Positions 42,553 to 50,526 of a DNA stretch of 64,000 bases are shown piece after piece. Origin of the DNA: Hymenobacter ruricola (lineage in GTDB: Bacteria > Bacteroidota > Bacteroidia > Cytophagales > Hymenobacteraceae); contig NZ_JADQDM010000011.1 in the NCBI RefSeq assembly GCF_015694525.1, forward strand, positions 1 to 64,000, written 5' to 3'. The stretch's first letter is position 1, and the number at the start of each line of letters is the position of its first letter. Under the pieces are notes generated by a model. It saw nothing but the letters and a program-made list of their open reading frames with translations, made no database searches and was not told where the DNA came from. The translations under genes were made by a program, and so were the position numbers.

Positions 42553-42942
42553 TTAAGAAAGTAGGTAGATGAGTTTGTGGAGGGCGCGGTGAAACGAAAT
42601 GCAAATTGGGGCGTCGTTATGCTCACCAAACTGAATTTTAACGTATACCTCAACCTTTTTTACTTTGACACCGAAGACCCAAAGAGTTCGACCAGCTGCG
42701 GCCTCTTGAGGTTTATCAGATTCCAAGAGTTGGCAAGCATCAGAGGCCTTCAGGTCACGAATCTTTTGCCACCTCTTCTGTGCGGTGATATCTAAATCGG
42801 CCAGTGCTTGCCGATTTTCCGGACGGGGCGCAATGAGGATGCCATCAGAAACGCCGCCGGCGTTGGTGTCCATCTTAATGGGAAGACTTTCCAGAAATAA
42901 CCGGACTTCATCTGGGGTCGGTGGTGGGAGTGGGGATGCCAA
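42553..42942 (-). CDS. MqsR-like type II toxin
   Basis: Up to 129 aa. Recognisable by ENRQALADLDITAQKRWQKI, LWVFGVKVKKVEVYVKIQFG and ICISFHRALHKLIYLLS, matching the MqsR-type mRNA interferases of Bacteroidota. The start is uncertain: the TTG at 42942 overlaps the predicted -7 box, and the next ATG (42873) would remove the conserved EVRLFLE helix. The partner antitoxin is truncated. Confidence 0.68.
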   Translation of the reverse strand: MASPLPPPTPDEVRLFLESLPIKMDTNAGGVSDGILIAPRPENRQALADLDITAQKRWQKIRDLKASDACQLLESDKPQEAAAGRTLWVFGVKVKKVEVYVKIQFGEHNDAPICISFHRALHKLIYLLS

Positions 42943-42971
42943 AGGTAGACAATTGCTTACATGAAACGCAA
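42940..42971 (-). promoter_or_regulatory. Promoter of the toxin-antitoxin operon
   Basis: Minus strand: TTGC (42971-42968), 20-nt spacer, TACCTTTG (42947-42940). The -33 element lies inside the palindrome at 42964-42987. Confidence 0.5.
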
Positions 42972-42987
42972 CGAATTCGTTGCGTTT
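42964..42987. promoter_or_regulatory. Operator-like 24-bp palindrome upstream of the toxin gene
   Basis: Perfect palindrome AAACGCAACGAA/TTCGTTGCGTTT overlapping the predicted -33 element of the toxin operon. This is the expected place and form of an autoregulatory operator bound by the antitoxin or toxin-antitoxin complex. The surrounding 42988-43200 is AT-rich and shows nothing else. Confidence 0.65.
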
Positions 42988-43248
42988 TTATACAAAGGTT
43001 TTAATGTTAGGTATTTTTGACCGGTTCCAACTGTAATGCTTGCTAAGGTGACCGGGAATGATACAAGAGCAATGTTAATCGTCAAAATAGCCTGAAAATC
43101 AAAATGAACAATGCTTGCACAGCTCAAGCATTGGCTCAGCGCACTCTATATAGCTCTAAGTGCTGGCTTGTTGAAAGTTCAATAGTTAGCAAAAGATTTA
43201 GAATATTACCCCACCCCACCCGGCGGGGCATTTTGCTACCTTGCCCCC

Positions 43249-43549
43249 ATGAAATACCTGCTCCTGCTGGCGGCCTTCCTGAGCCTGCCACTCTACCCTT
43301 CCGCCCAATCCACTCACCCCCGCACGACCCATAAAAAGGTGGTGCACCACGCCGGGGCAAAAGTCAAGGCAAAGACCAAAGCCAAAGCCAAAGCCTCCAC
43401 GGGCCCGAAGGTGTACTACTGCAACAGCGGCAACACGGTCAAGTACCACGCCACGCCCGGCTGCCGGGGCCTGGCCCGGTGCGGCCGTGGTGCCCATCTC
43501 CCTGGCGTCGGCCCAACAACGGATGGACCCGTGCAAGTGGTGTTATTAG
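43249..43549 (+). pseudogene. Small secreted Cys/Lys-rich protein, frameshifted
   Basis: Signal peptide (MKYLLLLAAFLSLPLYPSAQ), Lys/Ala-rich linker, then VYYCNSGNTVKYHATPGC...ARC. One surplus G near 43480 shifts the frame; without it the protein would continue VVPISLASAQQRMDPCKWCY and stop at 43549 (about 97 aa). The five Cys and the CKWC end suggest metal binding or disulfides. A TACCTTG box lies 5 nt before the ATG. Confidence 0.6.
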
Positions 43550-43698
43550 GCTACCTTGCCGCGCCCGTTGGAGGCGGTGCTCCCGGGGGCGTAGGGTGTC
43601 TCGGGAGCAGGGTGGACGGCTAAGCTGGCCGAGCTGTTGCGCCCGTTTCCTACCTTGCCCGCTCAATCTTTTCTACCGCCCCCTTACCCTTCTACCCC

Positions 43699-43881
43699 AT
43701 GCTCCACACCGCTCCCCTGAACGTTCGCCGGGAAGGCAATTACGTGCGCCTCGACGACGCGGAAGAAGTCATCGGCTGGTGCCAGGCCTTCGGCTGCACC
43801 GCCGCGCAGCTGCGCCAGGCCGTCGCCGCGGTGGGCCCCGCCATCGCCGACGTGTACCGTTACCTGCGGGCGTTGACTTAA
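43699..43881 (+). CDS. DUF3606-family small protein
   Basis: 60 aa. NVRREGNYVRLDDAEEVIGW and FGCTAAQLRQAVAAVGPAIADVYRYL match the DUF3606 pattern (short helical protein of unknown function). A CTACCTTGC box at about 43654-43662 gives a leader of roughly 30-35 nt. Confidence 0.75.
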   Translation: MLHTAPLNVRREGNYVRLDDAEEVIGWCQAFGCTAAQLRQAVAAVGPAIADVYRYLRALT

Positions 43882-43989
43882 CTGGCCGCGCCCTAAGCGA
43901 AGAAAGGGGAGTAGCCACAACGCCACCCCGGGCCTACCTTTGCCAACACGGCGGGGCGTGCCCCGGCCGCTACGTGTTGTCTGCTTAGG

Positions 43990-45174
43990 ATGAGCCACTT
44001 CCTCCCGCTTCGCCGCGCCGCCGCGCCCCTGCTGCTGGCCGCCGCTTCCCTGACCGCGCAGGCCCAATCGACCGGCTTGGGCATTGGCATCGCCACCCCC
44101 CGCGCCGGCCTCGACGTGGACCACAACAACGGCGTGCTCTCGACGGGCACCTTCGGCACGGGCACCATTCCCGTGCAGGGGGCCGGCACCCGCCTGCTGT
44201 GGTACCCCGCCAAAGGGGCCTTTCGGGCGGGCACTGTGGACAACTTCGCGAACACCTTGGGCTTGCCCGCGCAGACGAACGGCGGCACGGCCAGCACCTG
44301 GTGGGACGACGCCAACACCGGCAACTACTCGGCCGCCTTCGGCTACGCCTGCCGCGCCAGCGGCGACTACTCCCTGGCGGCCGGCTACGGCACCTCGGCC
44401 GCCCAAACTTCGGCGTTCGCCTATGGCTACGAGTGCACCGCCAGCGGGGCCGCTTCCGTCGCGCTGGGCTACGGGGCCCACACCAACGCCCGTCAGGGCA
44501 GCTTCGTCTTTGCCGACCGCTCGTCGACCGGCCTCTTCCGCGCGCCCGTCAATCACTCGGCCAACTGGCGCGTGACGGGCGGCTTCCGCGTCGTGACCGA
44601 CGGCAGCGGCACCGATTCGTACGCGCCCGCGCGCGGCGTGAGCATCCTGCCGTCTTCGGGCACCGGCGGTCCCACCGACTGGGGGCAATTCGCGAGCACG
44701 ACGCTGATTGCCACCTCCACCGGGGCGTACCTGAGCAACGGCGGCACCTGGACCAATTCTTCCGACCGCCACAAGAAGCACCGGTTCGAGGCCGTGTCGG
44801 GCGAAGACGTCTTGCGCCGCCTGCGCCAGGTGCCCATCACGCGCTGGAGCTACAAGGCCGACGCGCCCTCGGTGCGCCACCTCGGCCCCATGGCCCAGGA
44901 TTTTCGCAATGCCTTCGGCCTGGGCGCCGACAGCGTGAGCATCGGCACCGTCGATGCCGACGGGGTGGCCCTGGTCGGCGTGCAGGCCCTGGAAGCGCGC
45001 ACCCGCGCCCAGGCGGCCGAAATCACCGCCCTGCGCGCCCGCCTGGAGGCCCTGGAGCGCCGCGCCGCCACCCCGGCCACGGGTTTCAATGCCCTGGCCC
45101 AGCTGCCGCTGGCCGCTGGCCTGCTGGGGGCCGGCTTGGTGCTGGCGTTCCGGCGTCGGCGGAAGGCGGCGTAG
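43990..45174 (+). CDS. Tail-fibre-like surface protein with YadA-head repeats and S74 chaperone domain
   Basis: 394 aa. Signal peptide (about 1-25, TAQAQ). Residues about 105-175 have YadA/Hia-type head repeats (AFGYACRASGDYSLAAGYGTSAAQTSAFAYG). Residues about 255-340 form the intramolecular chaperone (peptidase S74) domain with the Ser-Asp cleavage site in NSSDRHKKHRFE and the SVRHLGPMAQDFRNAFGLG block. A coiled-coil (ARTRAQAAEITALRARLEAL) and a C-terminal helix plus RRRRK follow. Likely a trimeric surface adhesin whose chaperone is followed by a membrane anchor. An exact TACCTTTG box lies near 43934-43941. Confidence 0.87.
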   Translation: MSHFLPLRRAAAPLLLAAASLTAQAQSTGLGIGIATPRAGLDVDHNNGVLSTGTFGTGTIPVQGAGTRLLWYPAKGAFRAGTVDNFANTLGLPAQTNGGTASTWWDDANTGNYSAAFGYACRASGDYSLAAGYGTSAAQTSAFAYGYECTASGAASVALGYGAHTNARQGSFVFADRSSTGLFRAPVNHSANWRVTGGFRVVTDGSGTDSYAPARGVSILPSSGTGGPTDWGQFASTTLIATSTGAYLSNGGTWTNSSDRHKKHRFEAVSGEDVLRRLRQVPITRWSYKADAPSVRHLGPMAQDFRNAFGLGADSVSIGTVDADGVALVGVQALEARTRAQAAEITALRARLEALERRAATPATGFNALAQLPLAAGLLGAGLVLAFRRRRKAA

Positions 45175-45187
45175 CCTTCTCCAACTA

Positions 45188-45213
45188 GCCCCGCCCCATC
45201 CAGCGGGGCTTTT
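45188..45213 (+). terminator. Terminator of the tail-fibre-like gene
   Basis: GCCCCGC and GCGGGGC stem followed by TTTT. A GCTACCTTGC promoter-like box begins immediately after it at 45213. Confidence 0.65.
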
Positions 45214-45323
45214 CGCTACCTTGCTGGCCGCCCGGCAGCGAATGCCCCCGCGTCCCCGTGCCCGCACCCCGACCGCACGCCCCTGACGCACCCCGCCGCT
45301 TGGTCGCCCCACTGTCCCGCCCC

Positions 45324-45710
45324 ATGCCCTGGCTTCCGCTCCTGCTTTCCCTCGTTCCGGTGCTCTGGGGCGCACAGATGGTCACCGAAATGCGCTTGGC
45401 CCACCGCCTGCGCCGGGTAGGGGTGGAGGTGGCCGGGCGCGTCGTGCGCCGGCGCCCGCTGCGCGGCATCGACCACTTCCACTACGCGCCTGTCGTTCGC
45501 TTCACCACGCCGGCCGGGCAGGTGGTCACCGCCGAGAGCGCCGGCCACGCCATCGGCCTGCGCTTCCGCACCGGCGACGCCGTGCGCCTGCGCTACGACC
45601 CCGCCGAGCCGACGCGCTTTCTGCTGGCGGCCGAGTGGGGCAACGGCAGCCGGTACGCCCGGCTGGGCATTGCCGGCGCGTTGCTGGCCGGCCTGTGGCG
45701 GTGGGGGTGA
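45324..45710 (+). CDS. DUF3592-like membrane protein
   Basis: 128 aa from ATG 45324. N-terminal transmembrane helix (LPLLLSLVPVLWGAQ), then a soluble beta domain with GVEVAGRVVRRRPLRG, YAPVVRFTTPAGQVV and VRLRYDPAEPTRFLL (the DUF3592 pattern of a conserved Y-P-V-V-x-F strand and VxVxYdP), and a second short helix at the C-terminus. Function unknown. An upstream in-frame ATG at 45258 is less likely. Confidence 0.75.
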   Translation: MPWLPLLLSLVPVLWGAQMVTEMRLAHRLRRVGVEVAGRVVRRRPLRGIDHFHYAPVVRFTTPAGQVVTAESAGHAIGLRFRTGDAVRLRYDPAEPTRFLLAAEWGNGSRYARLGIAGALLAGLWRWG

Positions 45711-45780
45711 GCCCGCTACCTGCAAGCGGTGAAATAACCGGTTGCGCTGCAAGCAAAGAGCGGACGGCCGCAGCTGCGCC

Positions 45781-46131
45781 TTACTGGCTGAGTTGGCAGA
45801 GCCGGGTAAAGCACAGCCCCTGGCGCGTGGTCAGGCACGGCCCGCTCGGGTCGAGGCGCCACTTCATGGGCTTGGCCGCGTTCGGACTGGTCAGCACCAA
45901 CTGGTCACCCGCCAAGGCCCAGGTGCCGGCCAGTTCCTGCGGGCGGGCGGCGCCGGAGGGGTTGGCGTAACGGAACGTAAAGTCCGGGCGCAGGGTCAGC
46001 GTGGGCAGCGCCGTGGCCGGCCCGGTGGCGTGCACGCCGTACGTGCCCGGAACCAGCGTAGGCGGGTTGTCGGCGCGGGAGGCGGAAAGCGCGCCGAGCA
46101 GCAGCAGCAAGGCAGGGAACAGACGTTTCAT
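45781..46131 (-). CDS. Small secreted protein with lipocalin-like strands, unknown
   Basis: 116 aa from ATG 46131. Signal peptide MKRLFPALLLLLGALSASRA, then short beta strands (GTYGVHATGPATALPTLTLRPD, ELAGTWALAGDQLVLTSPNA, MKWRLDPSG) that recall the G-x-W / L-x-L-x pattern of lipocalin-like stress proteins. Two Cys near the end (LCFTRLC). Confidence 0.65.
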   Translation of the reverse strand: MKRLFPALLLLLGALSASRADNPPTLVPGTYGVHATGPATALPTLTLRPDFTFRYANPSGAARPQELAGTWALAGDQLVLTSPNAAKPMKWRLDPSGPCLTTRQGLCFTRLCQLSQ

Positions 46132-46307
46132 AACAAAGGGCGAACCGGGGAGGTGCGTTCCTCCGCGAGTCCGTAAGCTACGAAAAAAAGCTTGCCGTCC
46201 ACCGCGTTTGGCCGTCCGCGCCACGAACGAAAAAAGGGACGCCCCTGTCGCACGCAACCGGAAGAACCGCCCGCCCGTAGCCCAACAGCCCCCTTTTCCT
46301 TCCTCCC

Positions 46308-46685
46308 ATGAAAAACGGACCCATCTCCCCCCGGCTGCACGGCCTGCTGGACTACGCCCTGGTGGCCGGCCTGCTCGCGTTGCCCACGGCCTTCGGCTTT
46401 TCCAAAAAAGTGCGCCGCCTCTACGCCGCCGAAGGCGCGGCCCTGCTCGTCTACGTGGCCCTGACCGACCAGCCGCTGGCCCTCAAGCCGCTCATTCCCT
46501 TCCGCGTGCACGGCAAGATTGACCCCTTCAACGTGGCCAATTTTGCCGTGCATTCCCTGCTCAAGCCCTTCCGCAAAGACCCCCGGGCGCAGGCCTTCAA
46601 CGCCGTCTTCACGCTGGTGTCGGGGGCCACGGTGGCCCTGACCGATTGGGACGGGCCCACCAAGGCGCATCCCGCGGGACAGTAG
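46308..46685 (+). CDS. Hypothetical membrane protein (SPW-repeat-like)
   Basis: 125 aa, three to four hydrophobic segments (LLDYALVAGLLALPTAFGF, GAALLVYVALTDQPLAL, AFNAVFTLVSGATVALTDW). The HGLLDY start and D-W end resemble small integral membrane proteins of the SPW/DUF308 type. Function unknown. Confidence 0.7.
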   Translation: MKNGPISPRLHGLLDYALVAGLLALPTAFGFSKKVRRLYAAEGAALLVYVALTDQPLALKPLIPFRVHGKIDPFNVANFAVHSLLKPFRKDPRAQAFNAVFTLVSGATVALTDWDGPTKAHPAGQ

Positions 46686-46696
46686 CCCCGAACCGA

Positions 46697-46731
46697 TGAA
46701 GCCCCGCCCACCCGGCGGGGCTTCCGTTTTT
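46697..46731 (+). terminator. Terminator after 46308-46685
   Basis: GAAGCCCCGCC and GGCGGGGCTTC around CACCC, then TTTTTT. Confidence 0.85.
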
Positions 46732-46764
46732 TCGGAAGCATACCAATGAATTATGTGAATTTTA

Positions 46765-46772
46765 TATATTTG
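46765..46772 (+). promoter_or_regulatory. -7 box TATATTTG
   Basis: Exact TAnnTTTG match in a short AT-rich stretch, about 33 nt upstream of the ATG at 46805. No clear -33 element. Confidence 0.5.
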
Positions 46773-46804
46773 CTGCTCGCCCTGCTCGAAAACAAACTGC
46801 CCTA

Positions 46805-47179
46805 ATGACGAGTTTATTAGCTCCCGCGACCCGCTATTCGGGCCCGCGCCCGAACCCGGAAATGACCCAGGATTTTACGTTGTGGAAGCACCAGGTGCGC
46901 CGGGCCATTGCCGGGCTGTGCGCGTTTGCACCGCCGGCCGGCCCGGGCTTCCACGCCGCGTTGCAGCACCTCTACGCCGAGAGCCACTTCGCCGAGTTCA
47001 TGGCCTTTCAGGGCTGGCGCCAAGCCGGCCTAACCGAAGAGGCGGGCCGGGCCCTGCGGACCCTGCAAGCCCAGCTGGACGCCTACGACGAGCCCGACAC
47101 GGACGTGGCCATCCTCGCCGACCCCTGCTGGTGGGCCATCCTCGGGCGGGCCGTTGAGGCCGCGGCCGTGCTGGCCTAG
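46805..47179 (+). CDS. Hypothetical protein
   Basis: 124 aa (ATG 46862 is an alternative start, MTQDFTLWKHQ). Mostly helical, with HLYAESHFAEFMAFQGWRQAGLTEEAGRALRTL and a Trp-rich end (DPCWWAILGRAVE). No recognised family. It stops 31 bp before the recombinase start. Confidence 0.6.
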   Translation: MTSLLAPATRYSGPRPNPEMTQDFTLWKHQVRRAIAGLCAFAPPAGPGFHAALQHLYAESHFAEFMAFQGWRQAGLTEEAGRALRTLQAQLDAYDEPDTDVAILADPCWWAILGRAVEAAAVLA

Positions 47180-47210
47180 GCGTAGCGTCTCGGCTTCCTA
47201 TCTTGGGGGC

Positions 47211-48536
47211 ATGAACCTGACCCTGCGCCAGCACCTGGACAAACCCACCAAGGACGGCCGCTGCTACCTGTTTCTGGACGTGACCTGGCCCCCGAGAAAC
47301 CGGGCCACGCTGCCCACCGGCGTCAAGTGCCTGCCCGAGCATTTCAAGGCCGACAAAGCACGCCCCGTTTCCACCAAAGACCCCGACGCGGCCCGGCTCA
47401 ACGCCAAGCTCAACACCCTGCGCGCGAACGTGCTGCAAACAGCCGCCAAGGCCGAAGTGGACGGCGTGGTCCTCTCGGTCGAGTTGTTGCGCACCGGCAT
47501 CGGCCGGGCCAAGCCCGTCGCGGTGAAAGCGGCCGACGCCGTGCCGGTGACGCCCGCCGAGTTCTACGCCCGCTGGCAGGCTGACAACCCCGGCCAGACG
47601 CCCAACAGCGCCCGCCGCTACCGGCAAGTGGTGGGCCACCTCGAAGCGTACCAGTCGGGCTGGTCCGTGCTGGAACTCACCCGCAAGGACTTGCTGGAGT
47701 ACCTGGCCCACCTGGCCACGCTGGGGCTGGTCGACAGCACGGTGAGCAAGCACGTCAAGTTTCTGCGCGTGTGCTTCCGGCTGGCCGGCAAGGCCGCGCC
47801 CACTTAGCTCAAGCTGCAGACCCGCTACGGCCGGGCCCCGGCCCTGCGCGCCGAGGAGTTCCGGGCGCTGCTGGCCCTCGACCGGCTGGAGCCGGACCTG
47901 GCCCACGAGCGGGACCTGTTCGCGTTGCAGACGCTGTTGCTGTTGCGCGACTCCGACCTGCGCGCCCTGCGGCCCCACCACGTCGAGCCCGTGGCCCTGC
48001 CCGGCGGCACCGTGCCGGTGGTCACCTTTCGCCAGGCCAAAACCGGCGACGAGGTGCGCCTGCCCTTGCCCCCGGCGGCGGCGGCCATTTGGCACGCCCA
48101 CCGGGGCGCCCTGGCCGTGCCCACGCAACAGCAGCGCAACCGCCGCATGAAGCAGCTGGCCCGCGTGGCGCAACTCACCCGACCCTTCGTGCGGGTGCAG
48201 TACGTGCGCGGCGAGCCCACGGAGCAGGTGCTGCCCCTCTACCAAGTCGTCACCACCCACACGGCGCGCCACACCGGCGCCGACCTGCTCATGCTCGGCT
48301 CGGGCGGGGATTCCAACCTGAGGGAAAAGGCCCTGGGCCACGCCGGCGTCTACGGCCACGACGCGCTGGAGCGCTACGGCCCCGCCCTGCTACAGGCCTG
48401 GGCGGCCGTGTTGTCCGAACCGAAAACGGACAACACAAGAGCCGATACCGGGCCCCGTGCTGCACCGAGCCGGGCCTGCGTGGCGGTGCCGGTGCGCACG
48501 ATTGGGCAGTACAAGCTACCGCAGCTTACCAAATAG
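47211..48536 (+). pseudogene. Tyrosine recombinase split by an in-frame amber codon
   Basis: One open frame except for a TAG at 47805-47807. Before it (198 aa): an Arm-type N-terminus (MNLTLRQHLDKPTKDGRCYL), a core-binding SAM-like domain (AEFYARWQADNPGQTPNSARRYRQVV...LGLVDSTVSKHVKFLRVCFRLA). After it: the catalytic domain with LLLLRDSDLRALRP (Arg I), HTARHTGADLLMLGSGG (HxxR) and ALGHAGVYGHDALERYG (LGH and candidate Tyr). Typical phage/ICE integrases of Bacteroidota are about 400-440 aa, which fits 441. A TATCTTG box lies 6 nt before the ATG. Inactive unless the amber codon is read through. Confidence 0.8.
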
Positions 48537-48996
48537 CTGACGCCAGTTAGGCCCACAGAAAAGCTTCTCACGTAGCATGGGGGGCTTTTTTATGGCAATA
48601 CACCCAAAAAGGGGAATGCTGCAAAGAGAAGTAGAAGAACGATGCCCTCGATGGTTCCGTCGGCTTTTGCACGGGCCCGATGTTGCAGTTGGCTCAAAGG
48701 GGAGGGCGCTGACAAGAGCCAACAATGTAGGATGCGGCCACCATTCTAAGCAATCAAACGAAGCTTACCACGCGGGTAATCCTTGTTGGTTTCTCCCCAG
48801 CGAAATGGCTAGGCCAACCGCCCCGGCATAGAAACCACGCAGCTAAAACGCTAGGGCACCAATGGCAGCTCAGCCAAGGTGCCGCAACAATTCTGACCTG
48901 GGCCCTAGGGCCTTTCATGCGGACTATGCCCTGACTATCTGATAATTCAACTTTCCGACTTCGGAAACTAACCGGGGCTTTGCGTCGAAGGAGAAA
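48537..48996. other. Gene-poor stretch downstream of the recombinase
   Basis: About 460 bp in which I see no credible gene, RNA or repeat. Short ORFs here lack coding character. I also looked for a copy of the 3' end of the tRNA at 36276-36349 that might mark an attachment site and did not find one. Confidence 0.6.
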
Positions 48997-49057
48997 CAGC
49001 CCCTAAGCAAACGAAAGCCCGACGGCATCCGTCGGGCTTTCGTTTGCTTAGGGGCTG
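48997..49057. terminator. Perfect 29-bp hairpin
   Basis: Arms 48997-49025 and 49029-49057 are exact inverted copies with a 3-nt loop (CAT), including AAAGCCCGACGG/CCGTCGGGCTTT. It lies between the recombinase remnant (+) and the convergent secreted-protein gene (-). Probable bidirectional terminator, unusually long. Confidence 0.75.
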
Positions 49058-49157
49058 CGGTGTTCGCCGTTTGGCCAGCAACCGGCGTCGCGCGAGGCCA
49101 AGGCCCGCCAGCCGCGGGTGAAGAGAGGGAACCTGTAGCCACGAAAAAGCGCCGGCT

Positions 49158-49487
49158 TCAGCGGCGTTTGCGGCCACCCAGGATGCTGCGGGTAGGGCGG
49201 GCCCCCGCCCGGGCCTGGTTGGCGCGGGGCTGGTCGGCGGCGCTGGTGCCGTGGTCGAGGTCGCGCTCGGGCAAGCCGGTGGGAAAGGTGGGGCTGGTGG
49301 TGCCGCCGAGGTGCTTGTCGGTGTAGCCGTTGGGGTAGGCGGGCACAGCCGGCGCCGGCACCGCGCCGGATTGGGCCGGCAAACCCGTCGTCTGGGGCAC
49401 GGGCGGCGTGGCCGGCTTTCGGGGAGCCTGGGCCACGGCGGGGCCAGCGGCCAGGGCAAGCAGGGAGGCGAGCAGGAGAAGACGCAT
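49158..49487 (-). CDS. Small secreted proline-rich protein, unknown
   Basis: 109 aa from ATG 49487. Signal peptide (MRLLLLASLLALAAGPAVAQ), then a low-complexity Pro/Ala/Thr-rich stretch, a central PNGYTDKHLGGTTSPTFP and a basic C-terminus (SILGGRKRR). No recognised family. Confidence 0.6.
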   Translation of the reverse strand: MRLLLLASLLALAAGPAVAQAPRKPATPPVPQTTGLPAQSGAVPAPAVPAYPNGYTDKHLGGTTSPTFPTGLPERDLDHGTSAADQPRANQARAGARPTRSILGGRKRR

Positions 49488-49605
49488 AAGCAAGGGCTGA
49501 AGGCCAGAGCACGTCTGGCCTCCATCTTATACGACAACTCCGCCCAACGGGCCATGTGCCGCCCACCCGGCGGGGCTTTTTGTGGGCGCTAGTCCCTGGG
49601 CTCCG

Positions 49606-49613
49606 TACCTTAA
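49606..49613 (+). promoter_or_regulatory. -7-like box TACCTTAA, near-leaderless
   Basis: TACCTTAA ends 5 nt before the ATG at 49619 and follows a CACCCGGCGGGGC-TTTTT terminator-like element at 49563-49580. Confidence 0.4.
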
Positions 49614-49618
49614 CGGGC

Positions 49619-50080
49619 ATGAAGAACCTGCTCCTGGCCGCGTTGCTGCTGCCCGCCGGCGTGGCCGGCGCCCAAACCACCGCGCCCACGCCGCCCGCCG
49701 ACGAGCTACGCCAACGCATTGCCCGCCTGGATACGGAGATGTTTGCGGCCTTCAATGCCCACGACGTGCCGAAGCTGATGGGCTACTTTGCCCCCGACCT
49801 GGAATTTTACCACGACAAAGGCGGCCTGGCGGGGTACGCCCAAACGCAGCAGGGCTTTACCCAGATGAGCAAGCAGTCCCCGGACATCCACCGGGAGCTG
49901 GTGCCCGGCAGCCTGGAAGTGTACCCCATCCCCGGCTACGGGGCCATCGAGGTGGGGGCCCACCGCTTCTGCCACACCGAGAACGGCAAGGCCGATTGCG
50001 GCACGTTTCAGTTCACCATGCTCTGGCAACAGAAAGACGGGGCGTGGCGGGTGGCCCGCGTGGTGAGCTACGGCCACTAG
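49619..50080 (+). CDS. Secreted SnoaL/DUF4440-like (NTF2-fold) protein
   Basis: 153 aa from ATG 49619. Signal peptide (MKNLLLAALLLPAGVAGAQ), then an NTF2-fold domain: RIARLDTEMFAAFNAHDVPKLMGYFAPDLEFYHDKGG, LEVYPIPGYGAIEVGAHRFC and the terminal FQFTMLWQQKDGAWRVARVVSYGH. This matches the nuclear-transport-factor-2-like group (DUF4440), often of unknown ligand. Two Cys (HRFCHTENGKADC) might form a disulfide. Confidence 0.85.
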   Translation: MKNLLLAALLLPAGVAGAQTTAPTPPADELRQRIARLDTEMFAAFNAHDVPKLMGYFAPDLEFYHDKGGLAGYAQTQQGFTQMSKQSPDIHRELVPGSLEVYPIPGYGAIEVGAHRFCHTENGKADCGTFQFTMLWQQKDGAWRVARVVSYGH

Positions 50081-50152
50081 CTGCGTTTGGTGGAGTGGGG
50101 CTTTTTCGGAACGGAAGCGAGAACGCTCCGTCCGAGGTTTTTCCAGGCCGCG

Positions 50153-50425
50153 CTATTTGCCAAATAAGGAAGCCAGGCAGCGGTGCAGGCCTTCGACGAG
50201 GAGGACGTGGTCCACGTCGGCGTGGCCGGCCAGGTACCCGGCGAGCCGCTCGACATAGTCGCGGCAGCCCGCCACCTCGTTTTGCAGGCCCGGCCGTTGG
50301 GCTTCGATGTCGTTCAGGTGGGCGGGTAATTCCTGCACCAATTGGCGGAAGGCCGCCGGCGCAAGCGGGGGGTGCAACAGGGTGCGGTGCGTGATGCGCA
50401 ACCGCTCATAAGTGGTGAGGAGCAT
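50153..50425 (-). CDS. Hypothetical small protein
   Basis: 90 aa from ATG 50425 (MLLTTYERLRITHRTLLHPPL). Helical, with a C-terminal HVLLVEGLHRCLASLFGK. No recognised family. Confidence 0.5.
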   Translation of the reverse strand: MLLTTYERLRITHRTLLHPPLAPAAFRQLVQELPAHLNDIEAQRPGLQNEVAGCRDYVERLAGYLAGHADVDHVLLVEGLHRCLASLFGK

Positions 50426-50526
50426 GAGGGGAAGGGAAGGATTGGCGGCGGAATTACAATCCCCGTGCCAAGGGAGTAAAACATGCATCCACGCCTTCCT
50501 GTGGGCTTTTGGCGTAGCTTGCCGGC

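Noticed and set aside
43104..43334. Small ORF before the Cys-rich peptide gene
   Set aside because: It runs through the terminator/promoter module and overlaps the following start; no coding character.
48577..48831. ORF after the recombinase
   Set aside because: No protein features, mixed codon use, no promoter box.
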